From Chamaelirium japonicum (Eukaryota > Streptophyta > Magnoliopsida > Liliales > Melanthiaceae): a stretch of DNA of 64,000 nt. Under the pieces are notes generated by a model, which saw only the letters and a program-made list of their open reading frames with translations, was not told where the DNA came from and did no database searches. Each line of letters begins with the position of its first letter. Positions within the stretch are counted from its first letter, which is position 1. Below are positions 12,401 through 23,212 of the stretch, in pieces. The position numbers and the translations under genes were made by a program. The stretch covers positions 89,541,156-89,605,155 of the forward strand of contig OX393549.1 in NCBI GenBank assembly GCA_947650365.1. Reading direction: 5' to 3'.

Positions 12401-15400
12401 AAATCCGTAGCGGTGCACGGTTTTAAAATGCGTCTTCTATTTTGGGAGTGAAAATTATATAAGTAGCTCAGGATCTCCTTCTCTCTAGGCAATGTGGGGC
12501 TAACTCATAGCCTTGTACACCTCACCTCACCTCACCTCACCTCACCTCATCCATCTTGGCATCCTAGCCTTAAAAGTCTTGGCTTTTTGTTATTGGCATA
12601 TTGGATCTTGGTCGCCACAATCCACCCCCCTTAGGGCTACACAATCTCGTGTAGGGTTAGACCCCCCATCCCGAGGAGAACCGGCTCTGATATACGAGAA
12701 CTTCCCAGGGTGGTCACCCATCCTAGTACTGCTCTCGCCCAAGCACACTCAACTACGGAGTTCTTACGAATTCCGTAGTGGCGCACGGTTTTAAAATGCG
12801 TCTACTATGTTTGGGAGGGAAAATTATATAAGTAGCTCAGGATCTTCTTCTCTCCAGGCGATGTGGGGCTAATTCATGACCTTGTACACCTTACCTCACC
12901 TCACCTTATCCATCTTGGCATCCCAGCCTCAGGAGTCTTGGCTCTTGGCTATTGGCCTATTGGATCTTGGTCGTCACAATCCACCCCCCTTAGGACTATA
13001 CGTCCTCGTGTAGGGTTAGACCCCCCCATAGCGAGGAGAACCGGCTCTGATACCATTTTGTAACATCCGCCCCAAACACACAAGATTTTTGTCCGCTTTG
13101 CCTGTACCCGCACAAGAACTTCCCAGGGGGTCACCCATTCTGGTACTACTCTTGCCCGAGCACGCTTAACTACGGAGTTCTTACGAAATCTATAGCGGCG
13201 CACGTTTTTAAAACACGTCTTCTATGTTTGGGAGAGGGAATTATATAAGTAGCTCATGATCTCCTTCTCTACAGGCAATATGGGGCTAATTCATGGCCTT
13301 GTACACCTCACCACACCTTACCTCACCTTATCCATCTTGGCATTCCCGCCTCAGGAGTCTTGGCTCTTGGCTCTTGGCCTATTAGATCTTGGTCGTCACA
13401 ATCCACCCCCCTTAGGGCTACACGTCCTCGTGAGGGTTAGACCCCCCCATCCCGAGGAGAACCAGCTCTGATACCATTTTGTAACATCCGCCCCAAACAC
13501 ACAAGATTTTATCCGCTTTGCCCGTACCCGCACGAGAACTTCCCAAGGGGTCACCCATCCTGGTACTACTCTCGCCCAAGCACACTTAACTACGGAGTTC
13601 TTACGAATTCCGTAGCGGCGCACGGTTTTAAAACGCGTCTTCTATGTTTGGAAGGGAAAATTATATAACTAGCTCAGGATCTCCTTTTCTCCAGGCGATG
13701 TGGGGCTAACTCGCGGCCTTGTACACCTCACCGCACCTCATCCATCTTGGCATCCCAGCCTCAGGAGTCTTGGCTCTTAACTATTGGCCTATTGGATCTT
13801 GATTGTCACAATCCACCCCCCTTAGGGCTACACGTCCTCGTGTAGGGTTAGACCCCCCCATCCCGAGGAGAACCGGCTTTGATACCATTTTGTAACATCC
13901 GCCCCAAACACACAAGACTTTGTCCGCTTTGCCCGTGCCCGCACGAGAACTTCCCAGGGTGGTCACCCATCCTAGTACTGCTCTCGCCCGAGCACGCTTA
14001 ACTATGGAGTTCTTACAAATTCCGTAGCGGCGCACGGTTTTAAAACGAGTCTATTATGTTTGGGAGGGGAAATTATATAAGTAACTCAGGATTTCCTTCT
14101 CTACAAACGATGTGGGCCTAACTCATGGCCTTGTATATCTCACCTCACCTCATCTTATCCATCTTAGCATTCTCGCCTCAGGAGTCTTGGCTCTTGGCCT
14201 ATTGGATCTTTGTCGTCATAATCCACCTTCCTTAGGGCTACACGTCCTCGTGTAGGGTTAGACCCCCCCATCCCGAGTAGAATCGGCTCTGATACCATTT
14301 TGTAACATCCGCCCCAAACACACAAGATATTGTCCACTTTGCCCGTGCCCGCACGAGAACTTCCCAGGGTGGTCACCCAACCTAGTACTACTCTCGCCCG
14401 AGCACGATTAACTACGGAGTTCTTACGAAATCCGTAGCGGCGCACAGTTTTAAAACGCGTCTTCTATGTTTGGGAGAGGAAATTATATAAGTAGCTCAGG
14501 ATCTCCTTCTCTCCAGGCGATGTGGGGCTAACTCATGGCCTTGTACACCTCACCTCACCTCATCCATCTTGGCATCCCAGCCTCAGGAGTCTTGGCTCTT
14601 TGTTATTGGCCTATTGGATCTTGGTCGTCACAATCCACCCCCCTTAGGGCTACACAACCTCGTGTAGGGTTTGACCCCTCATCCCGAGGAGAACCGGCTC
14701 TGATACCATTTTGTAACATCCACCCCAAACACACAAGATTTTGTCCGCTTTGCCCGTGCCCGCACGAGAACTTACCAAGGTGGTCATCCATCCTAATACT
14801 GCTCTCGCCCAAGCACACTTAACTACGGAGTTCTTACGAATTTCATAGTGGCGCACGGTTTTAAAACGCGTCTACTATGTTTGGGAGGGAAAATTATATA
14901 AGTAGCTCTGGATCTCCTTCTCTCCAGGCGATGTGGTGCTTACTCATGGCCTTGTACACCTTAACTCACCTCACCTCATCCATCTTGGCATCCCAGCCTC
15001 AAGAGTCTTGGCTCTTGGCTATTGGCCTATTGGATCTAGGTCGTCACAATCCACCCCCCTTAGGACTACACGTCCTCGTGTAGGTTAGACCCCCCATAGC
15101 GAGGAGAACCGGCTCTGATACCATTTTGAAACATTCGCCCCAAACACATAAGATATTGTCCCTTTTGCTCGTGCCCGCACGAGAACTTTTCAGGGTGGTC
15201 ACCCATCCTAGTACTGCTCTCGTCCGAGCACGCTTAACTACGGAGTTCTGGTATCAGAGCTCAGGGATATGACCTGAGGAAGTAGATAGAGTAGTTAGAA
15301 CGTTAGAGTAGTTAGAAGATGTACTTATTTAGATCCTTGCTGTACAGATGGCTCGTACTAGGAATCAAGATAGAGTCTCTTTCTCTGAGCAGGGAAATAC

Positions 15401-18400
15401 CCCGAACCTTCATGAGATCCTCCAGGGTATTGCTCAAGCCATCCAGCAGCAGGCGGCTACGACTCAAGCTGTGCTTACACAGATACAGACCCAGGCTTAG
15501 CAACAGCCTCTTTCCCAACCATCTCCTCAACAACAGATGGATCCGTTAGAGCCAAGACCTGATGGAGATCTTGTGAGCCGGACCGTCAAGGCTTTTCATG
15601 CGTTAAAGCCCTCAGCTTTTCGTGGTGAGGCTGACCCTGTAGCAGCAGATAACTGGCTCAAACAGATTGGGAAGCTTCTGGATGTGCTTGGGATAGTTGG
15701 ATATTAGAGGGTATCTCTTGCCTCTCACATGTTTGAAGCTGAAGCAGATTACTAATGGGATTGAATAAAGCGCTCCAGGACAACAGGTCAGTCGGAGATG
15801 ACTTGGGAGCAGTTTATAGAGGTTTTTTAGGAGAAATTCCTACCAGAGAGTGTGCAAGAGGCGATGGAGCAAGAATTCATGTCTCTGATTCAGGGCACTC
15901 TCTCGGTAGCCCAATATGAGGCAAAGTTTGCAGAGTTGTCTCGGTATGCCACTCACCAGGTGGCTACTGTAGCTAGGAAGGCGAGAAGGTTTAAGCAAGG
16001 ATTGAGGCCAGTGATCAGAAGCAAACTCTTTGCTTTGATGATCCGGACATATGACGAGGTAGTTCGGAGGGCTTTAGCAGTCAAGCGGCACCATGAGGAG
16101 ACCACAAAGATTCATGAAAAGTGAGCCAGTGGTAGCCAAGGAAACCAGCAAGATGCAAAGAAGCCCAGAACGACAGAGGCCTACCCTCTGCAGCAAAGGC
16201 CTCCCCGTGTGCTCCAAGCTCTAAAGACTCAGTCGTTTGCCTGTTACTCGTGTGGGTCTCCCGACCACATGAAAAAGGAATGCCCTAAGTACCAGCAGAA
16301 GAAACAGCAACAGCAGCAGCACTACCAGCAACGACCACAACAGAACCTACCACCTCTTCTACCTCTTCTGCCAGCACCACCTCAGCAGCAAATACAGAGC
16401 CCCTCAGCGCCAGCCTCAAAGGAACCAACCATAGAAGACGCGTTTTAAAACCGTGCGCCGCTATGAATTTCGTAAGAACCCTGTAGTTAAGCGTGCTCGG
16501 GCGAGAGTAGTACTAGGATGGGTGACCACCCTGGGAAGTTCTCGTGCGGGCACGGGCAAAGCGGACAATATCTTGTGTGTTTGGGGCGGATGTTACAAAA
16601 TGATATCAGAGCCGGTTCTCCTCGCTATGGTTTTAAAACGCGTCTTTTATGTTTGGGAGGGGAAATTATATAAGTAGCTCATGATCTCCTTCTCTCCAGG
16701 CGATGTAGGGCTAACTCATGGCCTTGTACACCTCATCTCACCTCATCCATCTTGGCATTCCCGCCTCATGAGTCTTGGCTATTGGCTATTGGCCTATTGG
16801 ATCTTGGTCGTCACAATCCACCCCCCTTAGGGCTACACGTCCTCGTGTAGGGTTAGACCCCCCCCATAGCGAGGAGAACCGGCTCTGATACCATTTTGTA
16901 ACATCCGCCCCAAACACACAAGATACTATTCGCTTTGCCCGTGCCCGCATGAGAACTTCCTAGGGGGTCACCCATCCTAGGACTGCTCTCGCCCGAGCAC
17001 GCTTAACTACGGAGTTTTTACGAAATTCGTAGCGGCGCACGATTTTAAAACGCGTCTTCTATGTTTGGGAGGGGAAATTATATAAGCAGCTCAGGATCTC
17101 CTTCTCTCCAGACGATGTGGGGCTAACTCGTGGCCTTGTACACCTCACCTCACCTCACCTCATCCATCTTGGCATCCCAGTCTCAGGAGTCTTGGCTATT
17201 GGCCTATTGAATCTTGGTCGTCACAATCCACCCTCCTTAGGGCTACACGTCCTCGTGTAGGGTTAGACCCCCCATTGCGAGGAGAACCGACTCTGATACT
17301 ATTTTGTAACATCGGCCCCAAACACACAAGATACTGTCCGCTTTGCCCGTGCGCCGCTACGGAATTCGTAAGAACTCCGTAGTTAAGCGTGCTCAGGCGA
17401 GAGTAGTACCAGAATGGGTGACAACCCTGGGAAGTTCTCGTGCGGGCACGGGCAAAGCGGACAATATCTTGTGTGTTTGGGGCGGATGTTACTGGTAAGG
17501 TACATAAAAATGGGGGTGCACATTGGGGAGTCGGGGAGTTTGGTGTAATCATACACCCGTTACAATCTCCCCCTCATGACCGATTTTGCGGGGGCACAGT
17601 TTCATGAGTAGGTATCATAGCACTCCGGGTATACAAAGACGTACAATGATATCCGCTCCCATTACCAATGTGGGACTAACCGCTCAACACCTGCTCATAC
17701 CGAGAGCACGTTTGACCTATTTGCACATGGAGAGAGACGTCAGCGGGTGCGATGATCAAGGCAACTTGAGACTAATCGCTCCCATTACCAATGTGGTACT
17801 GACCGCTCAACAAAAAGTTCTTTTAAGAACTGAAATGTGAATGATTTACCATATGATTGTAGCTTCTAAAGAATTCAAAGTATTATCTTTTGAGGAAGAG
17901 ACTAATTACAAATAGTTCCGATCTTCTTATCATATTTGAAGGCTATCAGTACCGAAGCTCGGGCGATCTACAATGCTGGGCAGGCAGAAGGGCTGACATT
18001 TTGGTCCCCCAACATCAACATATTCAGGGACCCTAGATGGGGCAGAGGCCAAGAGACACCAGGCGAGGACCCAATGACTGCCAGCAAGTATGCGGTCTCC
18101 TTCGTGAGGGGATTGCAGGGTGAGTCTCCAGGTCTTAAAGCTTCAGCTTGCTGCAAGCACTTCACCGCATACGATCTGGACAATTGGAACGGGAGCACGC
18201 GGTTCACCTTCGATGCGAGGGTAATGATATGGTTTTGAGGTGTTCAGGTTCTTGGATGAACAGGTTATCAGTTATCTGTATGAATGTTGCGCGCTTTCAG
18301 GTATCAGCTCAGGATTTGGAGGATACTTATCAGCCTCCGTTCAGAAGCTGCGTCGAGGAGGGTCACGCCAGTGGAATCATGTGCTCGTACAATCGCGTTA

Positions 18401-21400
18401 ATGGAGTCCCCACGTGTGCTAATCCCAATCTTCTATCAAAAACAGCTAGGGGACTATGGGGTTTAAATGGGTACGTAAGACACTAAGTGTAGAGAGATTA
18501 GTCTCACATTGGCTGATTAGGAGGGCGGTGAGATCCTTAGAAGTGTTGGGCTCTCAACTCTAAATCTGGGTTTTGTGGTTAGAGGAACCACATGGTATCA
18601 GAGCCAAGCACCAACTGACCAAGTTGAACCATCCCCTCATGGGACAATTAACATAATTTGAAAAATCAGACATTCCTTTGGTAGCACTGTTTCAGTCCAA
18701 CCATGAGGTCCAGGTGAAGCTTTAGCCTTCTCACTTGGGTTTTACATTCTTTTCTGTGTCTGACTCATCCCCACATGAGTTTGACATTCTCGCCTGTTTG
18801 GTTCGCTGCGGTTGTAGTGATAGGGTCGACACCGCAGCAAAGCACCTGTTTGGTTCCATGTAGCTCCGCTCAAGTGCTGCAGTTCAATGTACCACTCATT
18901 CAAATTTCTATAGAAAAGTTGTGTGTTCCAACTACACGTGTTGGAACCCCACTGCAGCATGTAGTTCTGACCGCAGCGAACCAAACAGGCTATAAATTCA
19001 ATTTGAGATGCGCTTTCTCATTTGAATTCGGCTTTTGGGTTCTGCCCACCAATCTGGTTTACTTATTTGAGTGAAATTTACCAATTACCAACTTCTCGAT
19101 TTTGCTGATGGATCAGATATGTTGCGTCGGACTGTGATTCGGTTTTCGTCATGCACAAAGCTCAAGGATACACCAAGTCGCCAGAGGACGCAGTTGCGGA
19201 TGCTCTAAAAGCTGGTATGAAGGGTTCATAGGCTTATTATACAGATTCTCATATATCGATCGCTTCGTTTATTGCTTGATATCTTGAGCCACTATTTTGA
19301 AGAACACGAAAGGCTGATGAAAGATGCTTTATTGAGGATGACCCACTCTAATTCTGCAATTTGACATTGGTTCAGCAATCTTTGTCTGACCTTAGAAAAT
19401 CCGCGATCGACTTGTAGTGTTCGCGTATTTAGTCTCACATCGGTAATGGGAGCGGGTGTAGTGTGCTTATATATCCCCGTTGTGCACTCTTCCCTCCAAG
19501 AGTTGGGGTTGTCAATTTGGTATCAAAGTTATTACCTGCTCCGGGAGCTTCACCCTATTGTGCCTTACCATGTGTGTCCAGTGTGAGGGGGGGGGGGGGG
19601 GGGGGGGGGTTGAGATGGTCATGCCTAACACGGTTTAGTCCCAATTCACTAATGGGAGCGTGATGGGCCGATTATATACCCGTCTTTGACCTCCCCTTAC
19701 AAGCTGGTTTTGTGAGGAGGTGAGTATCCAAGGATCTAAGGTTCGTGACATGGTAACCAAAGAGTTCATTAATCAATAACAAGCTAATGAGTTAATGGAT
19801 AGCGTCTCTCTTTGCAGAATCCTATTTTAATAGGAGATCTAACAAATTTTACGACATCGATCATTTTTATGCTAGATATTCTAGCTCCCTCACACGAGGC
19901 TAAGGATGAACACCCCCCAAACCCTCTTCTTGTGCGTGAAGTTCAGGAAAAGAGACAAACCTTGGGCACAACCTGGCCAAACCATGGTCCGGCTAGAACT
20001 TGGCTAAGCAAAACCCGGGTCGTAAGGGGAGGTCCATAGAGGGTATACGAAGACGCCACCGCCCAGCCCCCTCGCCGATGTAGGTTTAAACCCAACAATC
20101 TCTCCCTCACACAAGGCTAGGGTTGGATAAACTCCGATGGCCCCTCCTCTCGTGCGGAACGCCACGACGCTAGGGCTGGACGGGCTCCGACGGTCCCCCT
20201 CCCATGCAGAACACGTGAAGAGGCACAACCTGGCCCTTCTTGAACCGGGGCTAGGCGGAACCGCACTCTGATACCACTGTTAGATACCCTCTCGCCCCAA
20301 ATTTAGCATGAGTTTGTTTAATTCGATTCAGTGATGGTTTAATGTGCTCTATTCCAAGAAGTTGGAATCCATAGAGCTGAGCAGGACTAATGAAATCAGT
20401 CTTCAGTATATGAACTATCTCATTGTCATTGTTGCTTCACTGTCCTAATCATACACTCCTCACTTGTCACCCGATTGAAAAACTGAAATCTCAGGACTGG
20501 ACGTGAACTGCGGTAGCTACGTGCAGCGCTACGCCGCCTCGGCGATCCGGCATGGGAAACTGTCGGCCGGCGACGTCAACAGAGCCCTCCACAACCTCTT
20601 CTCCATCAGAATGAGGCTTGGGCTGTTCGATGGGAACCCGAAGAACGGATCCTACGGAAACATCGCTCCGGCCGAAGTCTGCAAACGGGAGCACCGGCAC
20701 CTAGCTCTCGAAGCAGCCCGAGACGGCATTGTCATGTTGAAGAACTCGGCCGATCTCCTCCCTCTGTCTCGATCGAAGGTTGCCTCGCTCGGCGTGATCG
20801 GCCCCAACGCAGACAACGCGTCGATGCTCCTGGGCAACTACGTCGGCCCGCCGTGCGCATCCGTTACTCCCCTCCAGGCATTGAGGAGCAGCATTCGTGA
20901 CACCCGGTACGTGCGCGGGTGCGACACTGTGGCCTGCACTTCAAGCTCGATCAATGAAACAGTGGAGCTGGCGAGGTCGGTGGACCAGGTGGTTTTGTTC
21001 ATGGGGTTGGATCAGACCCAGGAGAGGGAGGCGCTTGATAGGGTGGACCTGGTTCTCCCTGGGATGCAGCAGAGCCTCATAACCAGTGTGGCTAGAGCTG
21101 CAAGGAGGCCTGTGATCCTGGTGCTCCTTTCGGGCGGCCCGATCGATATCACGTTCGCCAAGGACGACCCGACGATCGGAGGCATCTTCTGGGCTGGTTA
21201 CCCTGGTGAAGCTGGTGGACTCGCGATCGCGGATGTCATCTTTGGACGGCATAATCCAGGTAAAAATTTCCTTTCTCTAGTCTGGTGAACTCTTTGGTCA
21301 TGCATAATCCACCAAATCAATACCCAATTTTGCCTCGCAATCGCAGCATGTACAGTAAAATCGGTCGAGCAATAATCTACTAGTCACCTTATCGCTAATC

Positions 21401-22768
21401 TATGAGCGATGATTCAATTTTAACATAAGAGAGAGACAGACAGATAGAGAAAGAGAGAGAGTGTGTGTTCTCGTTCCATAACCCTATTCATGTAGCATTC
21501 ATATTTTCTATCTCTATAATATTTTCTCTACTGCATTTTCATTCTCTATAATATTTCCTCTCTGTAATATTTTCTCTCTATAATATTCTCTTTACAAATT
21601 TGTCCTCTACATTTCCTCTACAGTATTTTCTCTCTACAATATTCCTCTTCATAATATATATATTTTCTTTACAATATTTCCTCTACATTATTCTCTCTAC
21701 AATATTTTTTGTCCCTCTAATATTTTTTATCTATAATATTTTCTCATTCTATAATATTATCTCTCTACGATATTTTTTATATCTCCATTATATTTTTCTT
21801 CAAGAATATTCTTTCTATAATATATTTTCTTTACAAAAGTTTCTATGTACTACAAACTTTATTCACAATATTCTCTCTTGATTGTCATTTTGCCGCCCTG
21901 CCTCAAGGATCCAAAAGCAGCCCAAAAGTAGAAATTTTTTTGCCTAGGGCTTTGGTGTTTTTCAGGTTTTGGTTTTGAAAAACCAACTTTCTAACTAGAT
22001 CCCAAACACATCCAATATCTTATTTCAAAATCAGTCTGGCAAGTGGAACCGGTCTTAACCTAAAACCAGGCGTCCAAAACAAATGCTAAACGCACCCTTA
22101 ATACATAATATACCTTCATAAACCGAATTGTATAGATTGAAGGTGCAATGTTCGATCATTTGTGTTCTAATTCTTTTGCAGGTGGAAGATTACCTGTTAC
22201 TTGGTATCCGCAAGAATTCACGAGGGTGCCGATGACCGACATGAGGATGCGGGCTGACCCTGCGACTAGTTACCCGGGCCGCACCTATCGATTCTACACT
22301 GGTAGACCCGTTTTCAGATTCGGCTATGGCCTCAGCTACTCCACCTATCGTTATGAATTTAGACCTATTGCTGAAAATCCAATCCACCTGAACATATCAA
22401 CAAGTCTCCAAGCTACCAAGAAGTCGGGTAGTATCAGTTACAATATCTCCGAGATCGGGTCCGAAGCCTGCAAGAAGCTGAAGCTACCCGCGGTTGTCAG
22501 CGTTAAAAATCGTGGGCCGATGGCCGGAAGGCATCCGGTGCTGCTTTTCTCGCGATCGACTGGCCTCGCTCGTGGGAGACCGATGAAGCAGCTGATTGGA
22601 TTCGAGAGCGTGCACTTAGAGGCTGGAGCGAGGGCCGATGTTGAATTTGCTGTGAGGCCCTGTGAGCACCTCGCTCGGACCGAGGAAGATGGCTCGAGGG
22701 TGTTGGACCAGGGATCTTATTTCTTGGGGGTAGGAGATGAGGAGTATCAGATCAGCATCCTTGCTTGA
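9441..22768 (+). CDS. BXL: Beta-D-xylosidase, GH3 family (six exons, complete)
   Basis: Spliced CDS: 9441-9845, 17942-18220, 18301-18470, 19117-19214, 20495-21259 and 22182-22768, all with GT-AG junctions and matching phases, giving 767 aa (plant BXL proteins are about 760-790). Residues 1-26 are a signal peptide with a run of ten leucines from CTC-type repeats, so the enzyme should be secreted to the cell wall. The GH3 N-terminal domain carries [10 protein letters not shown] (169-178), [11 protein letters not shown] (K207, H208) and SDCD (289-292; D290 is the expected nucleophile). The C-terminal GH3 domain has [13 protein letters not shown], where E494 is a candidate acid/base. A fibronectin-III-like tail (about 660-767) ends in [16 protein letters not shown]. 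Family role: removing xylose (some members also arabinose) from xylan or arabinoxylan. Start chosen for the signal peptide and TATA spacing. Intron 1 is 8,096 bp and packed with repeats. Which BXL paralogue it is cannot be decided here. Confidence 0.93.
9981..10408. mobile_element. Inverted-repeat element in intron 1 (GC-rich centre)
   Basis: Left CCCCTATTGGTCG.TAACGATTTGG plus GATCTATGGCCATGAGATGAA (9988-10042) is repeated inverted on the right (10308-10400), with about 30 extra bases in the right arm. The centre is GC-rich with GCCGGCGAC/GCCGCC repeats and could be captured sequence. A long-TIR Mutator-like origin is possible; no target duplication was located. Confidence 0.5.
10548..10660. 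repeat. Fragment of the 'TTACACCCCCA' inverted-repeat family
   Basis: GAATTACACCCAACTTTTATGT..AAATTTGAGTTAGACCCCCACTTTTTGACAG with CACGGTCAAGTG matches one arm of the element at 47790-48070. It is truncated on its right by the first Cassandra LTR at 10661, so the Cassandra array lies in or beside an older MITE. Confidence 0.6.
10661..15248 (-). repeat. Tandem Cassandra (5S-bearing TRIM) array, minus orientation
   Basis: Twelve LTRs separated by ~80-bp internal segments. On the plus strand each begins TGTAACATCCGCCCC and ends GTCGTCACA: 10661-10951, 11030-11366, 11447-11787, 11868-12192, 12274-12619, 12693-12978 (start deleted), 13059-13400, 13480-13810, 13891-14220, 14301-14632, 14712-15048 and 15127-15248 (cut). 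The internal segment, read on the minus strand, has the primer site TGGTATCAGAGC just after the LTR and an AAGGGGGGTGGAT polypurine tract before the next. Each LTR holds, on the minus strand, a 5S rRNA-like block with A box AGTTAAGCGTGC, intermediate GGGCGAGAG and C box GGATGGGTGACC, the hallmark of Cassandra. Unit length is about 410-420 bp. The array is antisense to the xylosidase gene. Confidence 0.92.
15249..16430 (+). pseudogene. Ty3-gypsy gag relic fused between Cassandra pieces
   Basis: Begins with a perfect primer site TGGTATCAGAGC (15249-15260), then an ATG at 15348. The gag frame includes [15 protein letters not shown] and WLKQIG (about 15600-15675), WEQFIEVF (near 15810), [12 protein letters not shown] (near 15920) and a CCHC zinc knuckle [14 protein letters not shown] (near 16240). 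In-frame stops occur near 15500, 15705, 15753, 15829 and 16121. No protease or RT follows; the frame runs straight into a plus-oriented Cassandra LTR at about 16431. The left neighbour is a minus-oriented Cassandra LTR, so the gag segment sits at an inversion junction. Confidence 0.85.
16431..16629 (+). repeat. Plus-oriented Cassandra LTR 3' part with primer site
   Basis: The 5S-like block (GTAGTTAAGCGTGC, GGGCGAGAG, GGATGGGTGACC) is on the plus strand here, ends GGCGGATGTTACA at 16597 and continues into TGATATCAGAGC and GGTTCTCCTCG. It is opposite to the main array and abuts a minus-oriented piece at about 16630. Confidence 0.85.
16630..17491 (-). repeat. Second Cassandra block with an inverted right end
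   Basis: Minus-oriented LTRs: about 16630-16815 (truncated left), 16897-17225 and 17305-about 17346. The last then flips: 17347-17491 carries the 5S-like block on the plus strand and ends GGGGCGGATGTTAC. The flip happens at the shared CCCGTGCG(CCG) text, suggesting template switching or recombination between opposite copies. Confidence 0.8.
17520..17825 (-). repeat. Repeat family with CACATCGGTAATGGGAGCGG signature (copy 1)
   Basis: CGCTCCCATTACCAATGTGG occurs at about 17655 and 17779 (two direct copies 124 bp apart), each followed by ACT.ACCGCTCAAC. It is the reverse complement of the signature found at 19428 and 23213. Probably a small LTR element; boundaries not determined. Confidence 0.5.
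18485..18640 (+). repeat. Related LTR-end/primer-site fragment in intron 3 (copy 2)
   Basis: ATTAGTCTCACATTGGCTGATTAGG is followed about 85 bp later by TGGTATCAGAGCC, a tRNA-iMet primer-site match. It lies in the 646-bp intron 3 of the xylosidase gene (18471-19116). Confidence 0.5.
18792..18990. mobile_element. MITE in intron 3
   Basis: A 199-bp element with ~25-bp terminal inverted repeats: GCCTGTTTGGTTCGCTGCGG at the left and CCGCAGCGAACCAAACAGGC at the right. An internal degenerate copy of the end (CACCTGTTTGGTTCCATG) is present. No clear target duplication. hAT-like on TIR style, unproven. Confidence 0.75.
19427..19720 (+). repeat. LTR/TRIM-like repeat in intron 4 (copy 3)
   Basis: TAGTCTCACATCGGTAATGG, then TATATATCCCCGTTGTGCACTC, GGGTTGTCAA and a degenerate primer site GGTATCAAAG, then CTGCTCCGGGAGCT and a ~22-base G run (about 19587-19608). 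Copy 4 at 23213 has the same order, including the G run. Confidence 0.6.
19885..20290 (-). repeat. Minus-oriented LTR-element fragment in intron 4
   Basis: CTCTGATACCACTGTTAGATA (about 20270-20290) is the complement of a tRNA-iMet primer site followed by an LTR edge. The left part has two diverged ~180-bp blocks starting CTCCCTCACAC(G/A)AGGCTA at about 19887 and 20100. No protein is encoded. It lies within the 1,280-bp intron 4 (19215-20494). Confidence 0.5.
21470..21890. repeat. TCTCTATAATATTTT low-complexity repeat in intron 5
   Basis: Irregular 15-30-bp repeats of (C)TCTCTA(T/C)AATATTTTC fill much of the 922-bp intron 5 (21260-22181). A GA-rich run (about 21429-21462) precedes it. Confidence 0.8.
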
Positions 22769-23212
22769 ATTCTCTTACCCTCTTTCTATTAATCGAATGT
22801 CTTCTTTAAAAGGCAGCTACATGAAGGAAGATAGATGGATGGGGTTTCACTGATACAGAAATCATGTATTGTGCCTTTTAAAGACTCTGATGCCTATAGA
22901 TTGCTGAATCAATTTTACTTTCATGCTTGAATTTTTTTTTTTTTTTTTTTTTTTGAGTGTTTATGGTTTGAGGAGAAACATCTTGTATGGTGGTGCATGT
23001 TAAAAAAAATTTGAATGCTTGAATGGCGTCTGAGGGGGTTGAGCCGTGTTACAGATTCAAGAACTTTATCACGAAACTCGCAATCTTGTGAAAGATGATC
23101 ATTTTCTTGCATTATAATTCCGCTTTCACTCTGTTTAGGAGAGATTTGTTGTTAGATTTCTGTAGGTTCATAAACTGCAATGCTATCGGTTATTGTTGAT
23201 AGCGTGCCATAG
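22769..23212. other. 3' flank of the xylosidase gene
   Basis: The likely 3' UTR follows the stop; no canonical AATAAA was found, only A/T-rich near-matches. A 20-plus-base T run lies at about 22931-22953. Nothing else recognised. Confidence 0.5.

Noticed and set aside
11289..16677. Repeated 60-95-codon frames (e.g. around 11289, 13781, 14164, 16453)
   Set aside because: They all read through the same Cassandra LTR in different copies; a non-coding element.
10661..17491. Real 5S rRNA gene cluster
   Set aside because: Only about 70 bp of the 5S sequence (A box to C box region) is present in each unit, embedded in an LTR with tRNA-iMet primer site and polypurine tract; full 120-nt 5S genes and their spacers are absent.
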